DNA of 64,000 nt from Kapaibacterium sp044224925 (GTDB lineage: Bacteria; Bacteroidota; Ignavibacteria; Kapaibacteriales; Kapaibacteriaceae), in the NCBI GenBank assembly GCA_044224925.1, contig JBGAJM010000003.1, positions 1 through 64,000 on the forward strand, given 5' to 3'. The notes beneath the pieces were generated by a model, which was not told the DNA's origin, ran no database searches, and saw nothing but the letters and a program-made list of their open reading frames with translations. A program made the position numbers and the translations under genes. Positions 52,272-59,571 of the stretch are shown in pieces (the first letter of the stretch is position 1; each line of letters opens with the position of its first letter).

Positions 52272-52306
52272 GGCGGCCCTTGACGAAAGTTGGGGGTCGC
52301 CTTTTT
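52272..52306 (+). terminator. Intrinsic terminator after array E
   Basis: GGCGGCCC and GGGGGTCGCC pair as an eight-base stem with one G-U pair (further G-U pairs possible), loop GACGAAAGT, then CTTTTTG. The T-tract runs straight into the promoter element of the next gene. Confidence 0.7.
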
Positions 52307-52307
52307 G

Positions 52308-52315
52308 TAGTTTTG
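52308..52315 (+). promoter_or_regulatory. Promoter -7 element of the TonB receptor gene
   Basis: TAGTTTTG exactly matches TAnnTTTG, but only four bases (CGAG) separate it from the ATG at 52320. If used, the transcript would start at or near the start codon and be leaderless. No good -33 box at the usual distance. Confidence 0.45.
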
Positions 52316-52319
52316 CGAG

Positions 52320-54596
52320 ATGAATATTCTACGACGTGTCTTACCTCTCCTTCTTCTCCTTGCCGCCTTCCCACTACCAGCCCAAGAGACACTGATGCAT
52401 GGTGTGGTCACCTCTGCAAGTGGTGATACGCTGGCGGGTGTGACGGTGTTGGTGCCGAGCATGCGTGTGCGGGCGACGACGAACGTGCATGGGGTGTATG
52501 CCTTGCCGGTGTTTCCGGAGGGTGTGTATACCATGGAGTTCCGTCGAGTGGGGTACAAGACCGAAGTGCGTGAGGTGAGCTTTCATGGTATCGACGTGGT
52601 GACGAATGTGGTAATGAGCGAATCGCCGTTCGAAGCGCCCATGGTGGTGGTCACGGCAGAGCCGTCGCCGTCGGATGTGATGGAGAGTCCGGTGCAGACG
52701 AGTGCGCTGGATGGACGGGAGTTGGACCGGCAGCGTGGACAGGCCATCATGCAGTCGATCGATCAACTGCCGGGCGTGACGAGCACGAGTGGAGGTCCGC
52801 TCTCGGTGAAGCCGGTGATCCGCGGATTGACAGGGCAGCGTGTGGTGGTGGCGCAGAACGGACTGCGCCTTGGTTCGCAAACATGGGATGAACCGCAGTC
52901 CGCCGAACTGTCGGCACTGGATGTGGAGCGGATGGAAGTGGTGCGTGGACCGAACAGTGTGATGTTCGGATCCGATGCTGTGGGCGGTGTGGTGAATGTG
53001 ATCCGCGCCGATGTCTTCGCAGCGAAGCCCGGCACCATGTCGGGTCTTGCCCTGCTCAACGTGAACAGCGTGAACACCGGCGCCGGTGCCGGCGTGGCCA
53101 TTGCCGGTGCCGAAGGAGATCTTGCCTATCGATTGAACATCAACGGTCGCTATGCGGGTGAGTACAACACTCCGTCGGGTGCAGTGTACAATTCGGGTGG
53201 ACAGGAGATGAACGGCAGCACGTCGATCGGTCTGCGCAAGGACTGGGGTTCGATGTCGCTCGACCTCTCGCACTTCAACCAGCGTTACGACATTGCGCCC
53301 GAGCCCGGACGGATGGAGATCGAGCGCGATCCCGTCAACGGCACCTTCGATACCGTCCTCGCCTCACCCTTCCAGGAGATCCTGCACGAGCGCGTTGCAC
53401 TCACGGCCGTGATCCCGATGGACGATCTGCGCTTCGATATGACGGCGGCCTTTCAATACAACTCGCGCACCGAAGAAGGTGTGAAGGAGACCGAAGAAGA
53501 AGAGCAGGCCAAGCGCGATGCAGGTATTCCGCCTGAGACCGTGTTGGACCTTTACACCACGTCGCTCAATGCCAAGATGATCGTGTCCAACATCGGAACG
53601 CTTGGTGTGCAGGCAGAGCACATGCGCAATCAAACGCTTGGGCTCAACGCCGTGATCCCGTCGTACGGACAGATGAACCTTGCCGGATTCTTCTACACGG
53701 AACGTCGCTTCTCCGATGAAGTGCGCGCAACAGGTGCGTTGCGGTTCGACACGCGAACGATGAACGTGCTCGCCAACACGCAACTGCGAACGCCCGACAC
53801 ATCGCTCTCGTACGATGCCTTCACAGGTCAGCTCGGTCTTGCCTGGAACCCCACCGCTCCAATGGTCGTGGCCGTCAACCTTGGTACCGGCTGGCGTGCA
53901 CCGGTGGCGGCAGAGTTGTTCGGAAGGGGCAAGGATGAAGGGGCCGTGCGATACAAGGTGGGCAATGCCTCGCTGACGCCCGAGCGTTCGGTGAACGTGG
54001 ATGTGAGCATGCGCTACAACACGCCATCGGTGCAGGCAGAGGTATCGGTCTATCGCAATGCCGTGAACAGCTTCATCTTCCTCATGCCCGCGGCCACCGT
54101 CATCGACGGACTTCCCGTCTACTCCTACATGCAGGCCGACGCTGTATTGCTCGGTGGCGAAGTGCAAGTGCAGGCGCGCGTGACGGACTGGCTCACCGTG
54201 ATGGCCGGTGCCGATGTTGTGCGCGGCGAGCGTGTGAGCGATGCGTCCCCGCTGCCCTTCATGCCTGCCAATCGCATCAAGGCATCGATCACGTATCTCA
54301 ACAACACCATCGGATGGCTTGAGCGATTCTATGTGATGGTGAAGCCTCGCTATACGTTCGAGCAGGATCGCATTGCGATGAACGAGACCATCACGCCCGC
54401 CTACTTCCTGCTCGACGCCGCCATTGGTGGCATGCTTCCCGTTGGGTCGTCGCACATCAACGTCGACGTGCTCTTCGAGAACATCACCAACAAGGCCTAC
54501 GTCGACGCGCTCTCACGCTACAAGGCCTACGCCAACAACCCCGGCTTCAACGCCGCTCTCAAGGTCAGCATCCCCTTCGCGCTCATCGGGGGATAG
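52320..54596 (+). CDS. TonB-dependent outer-membrane receptor
   Basis: 758 residues. The signal peptide MNILRRVLPLLLLLAAFPLP is followed by a carboxypeptidase-regulatory-like domain (GVVTSASGDTLAGVTVLVPS, YTMEFRRVGYKT). The plug has PVIRGLTGQRVVVAQNGLRL, SAELSALDVERMEVVRGPNS and GSDAVGGVVNVI. The barrel runs to a terminal region, FNAALKVSIPFALIGG, without the usual final aromatic. It imports a metal chelate or other nutrient using TonB energy; the ligand is not evident. Neighbouring His-rich lipoprotein and cytochrome may be functionally linked, which is only a guess. Confidence 0.92.
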   Translation: MNILRRVLPLLLLLAAFPLPAQETLMHGVVTSASGDTLAGVTVLVPSMRVRATTNVHGVYALPVFPEGVYTMEFRRVGYKTEVREVSFHGIDVVTNVVMSESPFEAPMVVVTAEPSPSDVMESPVQTSALDGRELDRQRGQAIMQSIDQLPGVTSTSGGPLSVKPVIRGLTGQRVVVAQNGLRLGSQTWDEPQSAELSALDVERMEVVRGPNSVMFGSDAVGGVVNVIRADVFAAKPGTMSGLALLNVNSVNTGAGAGVAIAGAEGDLAYRLNINGRYAGEYNTPSGAVYNSGGQEMNGSTSIGLRKDWGSMSLDLSHFNQRYDIAPEPGRMEIERDPVNGTFDTVLASPFQEILHERVALTAVIPMDDLRFDMTAAFQYNSRTEEGVKETEEEEQAKRDAGIPPETVLDLYTTSLNAKMIVSNIGTLGVQAEHMRNQTLGLNAVIPSYGQMNLAGFFYTERRFSDEVRATGALRFDTRTMNVLANTQLRTPDTSLSYDAFTGQLGLAWNPTAPMVVAVNLGTGWRAPVAAELFGRGKDEGAVRYKVGNASLTPERSVNVDVSMRYNTPSVQAEVSVYRNAVNSFIFLMPAATVIDGLPVYSYMQADAVLLGGEVQVQARVTDWLTVMAGADVVRGERVSDASPLPFMPANRIKASITYLNNTIGWLERFYVMVKPRYTFEQDRIAMNETITPAYFLLDAAIGGMLPVGSSHINVDVLFENITNKAYVDALSRYKAYANNPGFNAALKVSIPFALIGG

Positions 54597-54603
54597 GGGA
54601 GGG

Positions 54604-54843
54604 CTACTTGAACAGCATGGCCCCAACGGCCACCAGCGTAACGGTCACCTGCGTATACAACAGCGCTTGTTGCCACCACGGCCGCTGTCCTAGCGGCACC
54701 GTCGGATCGAACGGATCGAAGATCAGAGCGATCCCCAACGTCGTTGCTTCAGAAAGATCATGGCTTACGATCGGCTTCACCAAGCCGATCAACGTGAACA
54801 ACACGTAGCCAATTCGATTGATCGTCGGAGAGAGTTGCTTCAT
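54604..54843 (-). CDS. Small two-helix membrane protein
   Basis: 79 residues from MKQLSPTINRIGYVLFTLIG. Two hydrophobic helices (IGYVLFTLIGLVKPIV and LLYTQVTVTLVAVGAMLF) flank a conserved-looking polar stretch, TLGIALIFDPFDPTVPLGQR, then PWWQQAL. Proteins of this pattern are seen in other bacteria, but I know no function. It converges on the TonB receptor gene with an 7-base gap. Confidence 0.6.
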   Translation of the reverse strand: MKQLSPTINRIGYVLFTLIGLVKPIVSHDLSEATTLGIALIFDPFDPTVPLGQRPWWQQALLYTQVTVTLVAVGAMLFK

Positions 54844-54960
54844 GAAGCCGCACAACGCCAGGCATGTCGGAAAGGTTGCAAGGGGAGGGTATGTTACGCA
54901 CGCGTAACAACCGGGACGGTTCTGTCCGGTGCGGCGTCCGGTTTCCGGTCAACTTGCCAC

Positions 54961-55209
54961 ATGCAATTCGTCACCCTCCACCTGCCCAAAGAATACGCCG
55001 ACAATCTCCTCACGGCACTTGCCTACCTCAGGGAGTCATGGGAACGCACTGGTCGCGCATGGGACGACGGCGAACAAGAGGACCTACCCGAACTCGAATA
55101 CTGCGGCTCCGCCAACGATGCCTGGGTTGCCGTGCGGTTCATCGGGGAGATCGAAAAGGAAGTGAAGGCGCAGATGAAAGAAAGCGGCCTGACTTCAAAT
55201 GGCACCTGA
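54961..55209 (+). CDS. Small acidic protein, first of a tandem pair
   Basis: 82 residues from MQFVTLHLPKEYADNLLTAL. It shares with the next gene the pattern L-x-x-x-ESW-x-RTG-x-AW (YLRESWERTGRAWDDGEQED) and an Ala-rich second helix (AWVAVRFIGEIEKEVKAQM). Acidic and mostly helical, no signal peptide. Function unknown. A neighbourhood of low coding density and AT-richer DNA follows. Confidence 0.65.
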   Translation: MQFVTLHLPKEYADNLLTALAYLRESWERTGRAWDDGEQEDLPELEYCGSANDAWVAVRFIGEIEKEVKAQMKESGLTSNGT

Positions 55210-55246
55210 CCGTTTCCAGATATCTAACTCAAAGGAATAGAATCGC

Positions 55247-55498
55247 ATGTCTCAACAGAATGACCCAGATCACACCGACGATACGATCACACTTCGACTC
55301 GCACGTGATCACGTTCATCAAATCCTTGACGGCCTCGATCAGCGACTCGAGTCATGGACTCGTACCGGACAAGCATGGTCAGAAGATCGAATCGAAGAGG
55401 AGGCCTGCCTTGAGGAATGCAGTTCAGCACGTGAGGCGTTTGCTATTGCTCGCCTGTATGCACTTATTATAACAGAGATCAATGATCAAATGCTCTGA
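55247..55498 (+). CDS. Small acidic protein, paralogue of the preceding
   Basis: 83 residues: MSQQNDPDHTDDTITLRLAR, then LDQRLESWTRTGQAWSEDRI and AREAFAIARLYALIITEIND. It aligns end to end with the preceding protein but with few identical residues outside the ESW-RTG-AW core, so the duplication is old. Function unknown. The 255 bases after its stop, up to the HNH nuclease gene, hold nothing I can interpret. Confidence 0.65.
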   Translation: MSQQNDPDHTDDTITLRLARDHVHQILDGLDQRLESWTRTGQAWSEDRIEEEACLEECSSAREAFAIARLYALIITEINDQML

Positions 55499-55753
55499 TA
55501 GGGCCGTCTACAAAGCCTAGAAATAGAGTCTGTGAGAACGGGGGTATGGACAACTCAGATATGTTAGAACGTGAAGTAGACGGTAATGCACTCCGTCGTT
55601 GTCATGTACACGATAGGCCTCTTTAAAACCCATGGGCGCATGCTAAGTGTCGGCGCTAACTAGCTCGCAGGTACACAGCGTAGGCACTTCAGAAAGCCGT
55701 AAATTCATCTCCAGTACAGAAGTGTGGTTAGCAGCCAGTTTTTAGAGAGGGTA

Positions 55754-56674
55754 ATGATGGATTCCAGAATTGACCTTGATTTGCGCGAGTCACTGTTTCA
55801 ATACGTGGATGGGCTGCTACTTAAGTATGGCGACTCGATTCCACATAGAGCATTACAGGAAGCATTCCAGTATAGGGAACTGCAGCCCTTTCAGTTACTG
55901 CAACAAACGGGGATCTTTCGCCCCAGTTTCCTTGGTAAGGATGGGGCTGTGCTGATACTAGTCTCGAAGCTCAAAAGTCCATACGATGATGAGAACGACA
56001 TTGGAGCGAACGTCATAAGGTATAAGTACCAGGGGAAGCGGGGGGATGAGGACAACTACATGAATGTTTCGCTACGTCGAGCACTTGAGTTACGAAGGCC
56101 AATACTGTACTTGTTTGAAACGGCCCCTAAGGAATACACGCCTCTTTACCCTTGCTACATAATTGCAGATCATCGAAGCGAGATGTTTGTGGAGATAGTT
56201 GTTGGCGACCGTCATTTGTCGTTCGATACGACAAATCCAGAACAGGCAATCAATGCGGTTCGTTCTTACAGAACCGTCCTTATGAAACAGCGTGTTCATC
56301 AAAGAATGTTTCGAAGCATTGTTCTGCATGCGTATCGTGAGACGTGTTGCATGTGTCGGTTGAATATCTCGGATCTTCTTGACGCCGCACATATTATTGA
56401 AGATTCAGAAGAGCATGGCGATCCAGTTATTCAGAATGGACTAACATTATGCAAGATTCACCACGCAGCGTTTGACCGAAACATCCTGGGTGTTGCGCCG
56501 GATAACACAATCATAGTTTCAGAGCGTGTCCTCCAGAAAGTAGATGGTCCAATGTTGAGTATGGGCCTTCAATCGTTTCACGGTAAAAAGATACTTTTGC
56601 CAAGAACACAAAAAGAATGGCCGGACGCGGATCGGCTTGATGTGAGGTTTAAGAAATTTCTAGAACTTTCGTAA
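55754..56674 (+). CDS. HNH endonuclease, possible type IV restriction enzyme
   Basis: 306 residues from the ATG at 55754 (or 55757) after GAGAGGG. The C-terminal part has the HNH signature: TCCMCRLNISDLLDAAHIIE with two zinc Cys and the His, and QNGLTLCKIHHAAFDRNILG with the Asn and His. The N-terminal about 190 residues (KSPYDDENDIGANVIRYKYQ, SLRRALELRRPILYLFETAP) look like a modified-base-reading domain of the SRA-like class found in such nucleases; that is an inference. The region is clearly AT-richer than the rest of the window, and no methyltransferase is adjacent. Probably acquired defence DNA. Confidence 0.8.
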   Translation: MMDSRIDLDLRESLFQYVDGLLLKYGDSIPHRALQEAFQYRELQPFQLLQQTGIFRPSFLGKDGAVLILVSKLKSPYDDENDIGANVIRYKYQGKRGDEDNYMNVSLRRALELRRPILYLFETAPKEYTPLYPCYIIADHRSEMFVEIVVGDRHLSFDTTNPEQAINAVRSYRTVLMKQRVHQRMFRSIVLHAYRETCCMCRLNISDLLDAAHIIEDSEEHGDPVIQNGLTLCKIHHAAFDRNILGVAPDNTIIVSERVLQKVDGPMLSMGLQSFHGKKILLPRTQKEWPDADRLDVRFKKFLELS

Positions 56675-56723
56675 CCAGCAATACGTACGTCGCTCTGTTT
56701 CCCACTCCCCAAGGACTCCCCCT

Positions 56724-57599
56724 ATGAAGATCAAACGCGGCTTTGCGATCGCTCGTGAGAGCTGGAATGTGTTGAAGGCAGATCCGGAGATGATGGTGTT
56801 CCCAGTGCTGAATGGCGTGGGTGCCATTGCCGTGCTGGCCACGGTCTTCCTTGCCTCCATCCTGATCCCTTCGTTGCAGGACATGGCGCTTCTGGCCTTT
56901 GATGGGACGTTCCGCGATGGGGCGATGGACGTGGCGGCTACAGCGTTGACGGCAGTGGTCGTGTTCGGCGTGTACTATGTGGAGTATGCGATGACGACGT
57001 ACTTCGGTACGGCGCTGGTGTCGTGTGCGCTGATGCGGTTCAACGGACAGGACCCGACAGTGGCCGATGGCTTCCGGATGGCGAATACGCGGCTCCCGCA
57101 GATCCTCGCATGGTCGGCCGTTGCTGCCTTCGTGGGTGCTGTCCTTTCCATGGTGGAGCAACGCTTGGGCATCGTCGGTCGGATCGTGATCAAGTTCATC
57201 GGCGCAGCATGGGCCATCGCCACCTACTTCGTGGTGCCGATCGTGGCCGCCCAGGGTCTGGGTCCGAAGGACGCCGTCAAGAGCTCGGTGCAGCTCCTGA
57301 AGAAGACATGGGGCGAAGGGTTGGTAGGGAACATGGCCCTAGGGGTGGTAGGGTTCGTTGGTTTCGTGCTGGTGGTGTTCGCAACGATGATCGCCATCTA
57401 CTTCGCACAGTATGCCGACTCCCTGGCGTTCACGCTCAGCCTCTTTGCTGTTGGTTTCGCAGCTCTCATTTGTGTGGGCATCGTACAAAGCACGCTGAGT
57501 CAGATCTTCCTGGCAGGACTGTATCGTTATGCGACGACGGGAGAAGTGCCGGAAGGATTTAGTGTGGCGTCGATGGCGGAAAGCTTTAAGTCAAAGTGA
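56724..57599 (+). CDS. DUF6159-like polytopic membrane protein
   Basis: 291 residues, about six membrane helices. The opening MKIKRGFAIARESWNVLKAD, then PEMMVFPVLNGVGAIAVLAT, is the pattern of the DUF6159 family. Later helices are VAATALTAVVVFGVYYVEYA, LVGNMALGVVGFVGFVLVVF and SLAFTLSLFAVGFAALICVG. Function unknown; it is likely an inner-membrane protein. It ends AESFKSK, and its stop is the first TGA of a 7-bp array. Confidence 0.8.
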   Translation: MKIKRGFAIARESWNVLKADPEMMVFPVLNGVGAIAVLATVFLASILIPSLQDMALLAFDGTFRDGAMDVAATALTAVVVFGVYYVEYAMTTYFGTALVSCALMRFNGQDPTVADGFRMANTRLPQILAWSAVAAFVGAVLSMVEQRLGIVGRIVIKFIGAAWAIATYFVVPIVAAQGLGPKDAVKSSVQLLKKTWGEGLVGNMALGVVGFVGFVLVVFATMIAIYFAQYADSLAFTLSLFAVGFAALICVGIVQSTLSQIFLAGLYRYATTGEVPEGFSVASMAESFKSK

Positions 57600-57621
57600 C
57601 GAATAGAGTTACGAGTGACGA
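57594..57621 (+). repeat. 7-bp tandem array F, short and degenerate
   Basis: Heptamers AAGTGAC, GAATAGA, GTTACGA, GTGACGA. The first supplies the stop of the DUF6159-like gene (57597-57599). A CACTTCGTGGGA block, the same unit as in the HEVS repeat, follows at 57625-57636. Confidence 0.7.
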
Positions 57622-57637
57622 GTTGCACTTCGTGGGA

Positions 57638-59566
57638 TCATGTATTGGATCGTTGATCCTTGATCCTTGATTCCTCTTCCGTCTCTTCCACAAAGTACAT
57701 CTCCATCTCTCCCTTGCCCTTTACCGCCACCTTACCGCGTGGGGTGCAGATGAATCGGTCGTGGACGAGTTGATACGTTGATTCGGAGATGGTGATCTTA
57801 CCCGGCATGCTGTGTTGCTCCATGCGTGCAGCGGTGTTGACGACGTCGCCCCAGATGTCGTAGGCGAACTTCTTGACGCCAACGATACCGGCCACAACGG
57901 AGCCGGAGTGAATGCCGATGCGGATCTGGAAGGCCTTGCCCTGTTGCGTGCGGTGATGCACGTAGGCGAGGATCTCCAAGGCCGCACGCACACATGCTTC
58001 GGCATGATGTTCGTTTGCTGCCGGCATGCCGCAGACGGCCATGTAGGCATCGCCCGTGGTCTTGATCTTCTCCAAGCCGTTGCGCTCAATGATGGCATCG
58101 AAGGCACTGAAGCATTCGTGGAGTTCCTGGACGAGGTCCTCGGGACGCATGCCCTCGCCGATCTTGGTGAAGTCGACGAAGTCGGTGAAGAGCACGGTGA
58201 CGTTGTCGTACCGACGTGCAGAGGTCTCGCCACGCGTCATGAGCTCACTGGCAACTTCGGCAGGAAGAATGTTCAAGAGCAGTGATTCACTGCGCTTCTT
58301 CTCGCGTTCGACGCGATTGCGCTGTCGATACACCACCACCAGAAATCCGAGGGCAAGTACAACGCCGGCCGCAATGGAGTTTCGGATGTTGCGCTGCGTG
58401 ATGTCCTTCTTCTCCTGCTCCGTTCGTGCCGCCGCCTCGCGGAGTGCATACTGATGTCGCATGACCTGATTCATGGCCGAACGAATGTTGTCGGCACTGT
58501 TCAAGCTGTCGTTCGCCGCGATGTAGTTCCGGTAGTTCGTGTAGGCAGAGGCATAGTTGCCGGAAGCCGAGTCAAGCTGATACAAACGCAGGTACACATT
58601 GCGCATGGCGCCTGTACTTTTCAAGAGGCGACATAACCGAAGACAGCTATCTAAGCATACCGTGGCCTCTGCAAATCGTCGTTGCAAGGTGTAGGCATGT
58701 CCCAGGTTGTTGAACGTCCATGCCACGCCATTGACGTCGCGTATGTTCCGAAACACACGGAGTGCTTTCATGAGTGAATCGGTTGCTTCCTGAAAGGCAC
58801 GTTGCTTGGTGCGGATGACGGCCGTACCGACCAACGCCATGCCGATCATCGATGAATCGTGCGAGTCGCGCGCAAGTACGAGCGCCTGTTGGTGCAATGA
58901 CAATGACTCCTTCCAATTCTGATCTTCCATGTTCGTTGCAAGTGCAAGCATATTTCTCGCGGCCCAGCTACGATTCCCGATGCGCTGGTTGATGCGAAGG
59001 GCCTTCTTCAACAAACTGGTCTGCTCTGCAGTGTTTCCGACGCTGCCATAGGACGATGATAGGTTGTGATAGAGACCGGCAAGGAGCCGGTCGTTGCCTG
59101 TACGCTCGTAGTACGAGATGCATTCAATTCCGTACTTCAGAGCATGCTCGTTATCGGAACGTGCTTGAAAGATCAAGACAACAAGATAGTAGGCATCGTA
59201 GAGCATCTCCGAGTCGCCGATCATGCGAAAGGCATTTGCGGCCTGCATGCAGTGCTCCAGTGCAGCCGTGTTGTTGTGCATGTCGTCATCGATCGATGCC
59301 ATGCGAAGAGATGCGTTCGCATACCCACGCGTATACCCGACGCGCTTCGAGATCACAACGGACTGCTGTAAGATCGAATATGACGTTTTCGGGTTCGCTT
59401 GTTCGTACGCACGCGCAAGGGCGATCATGTGCTCGACACGTGCAGTATCTGTCGGCGCCGATGCGATCCGCTTCTTGACGCTGTCCACGACGCGCATATC
59501 CTGCGCTGCTGTCCGGATCACGGTCGTACCGACAAGCAGCAGTGCAAACAGGAGACGAATGGGCAT
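57638..59566 (-). CDS. TPR membrane adenylate cyclase, class III
   Basis: 642 residues from MPIRLLFALLLVGTTVIRTA, a signal peptide cleaved near AAQ. Residues about 30-370 are TPR-like helices, expected in the periplasm. One membrane helix, IAAGVVLALGFLVVVY, lies near residue 395. A class III cyclase domain covers about 435-625: LFTDFVDFTKIGEGMRPED with the first metal Asp, IKTTGDAYMAVCG with the second, and YDIWGDVVNTAARME. The Lys and Asp that recognise adenine are kept. The C-terminus ESRIKDQRSNT comes from short repeats (ATCAAGGATC) and is absent from its neighbour. It starts 5 bases after the neighbour's stop. Confidence 0.9.
   Translation of the reverse strand: MPIRLLFALLLVGTTVIRTAAQDMRVVDSVKKRIASAPTDTARVEHMIALARAYEQANPKTSYSILQQSVVISKRVGYTRGYANASLRMASIDDDMHNNTAALEHCMQAANAFRMIGDSEMLYDAYYLVVLIFQARSDNEHALKYGIECISYYERTGNDRLLAGLYHNLSSSYGSVGNTAEQTSLLKKALRINQRIGNRSWAARNMLALATNMEDQNWKESLSLHQQALVLARDSHDSSMIGMALVGTAVIRTKQRAFQEATDSLMKALRVFRNIRDVNGVAWTFNNLGHAYTLQRRFAEATVCLDSCLRLCRLLKSTGAMRNVYLRLYQLDSASGNYASAYTNYRNYIAANDSLNSADNIRSAMNQVMRHQYALREAAARTEQEKKDITQRNIRNSIAAGVVLALGFLVVVYRQRNRVEREKKRSESLLLNILPAEVASELMTRGETSARRYDNVTVLFTDFVDFTKIGEGMRPEDLVQELHECFSAFDAIIERNGLEKIKTTGDAYMAVCGMPAANEHHAEACVRAALEILAYVHHRTQQGKAFQIRIGIHSGSVVAGIVGVKKFAYDIWGDVVNTAARMEQHSMPGKITISESTYQLVHDRFICTPRGKVAVKGKGEMEMYFVEETEEESRIKDQRSNT
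57687..58420 (-). repeat. Copy 1 of a 734-bp duplicated cyclase module
   Basis: It encodes the membrane helix, linker and cyclase domain of the smaller cyclase. It matches 59585-60318 at a constant offset of 1898, with roughly two dozen single-base differences and no amino-acid change that I could find. Confidence 0.9.
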
Positions 59567-59571
59567 GCAGG

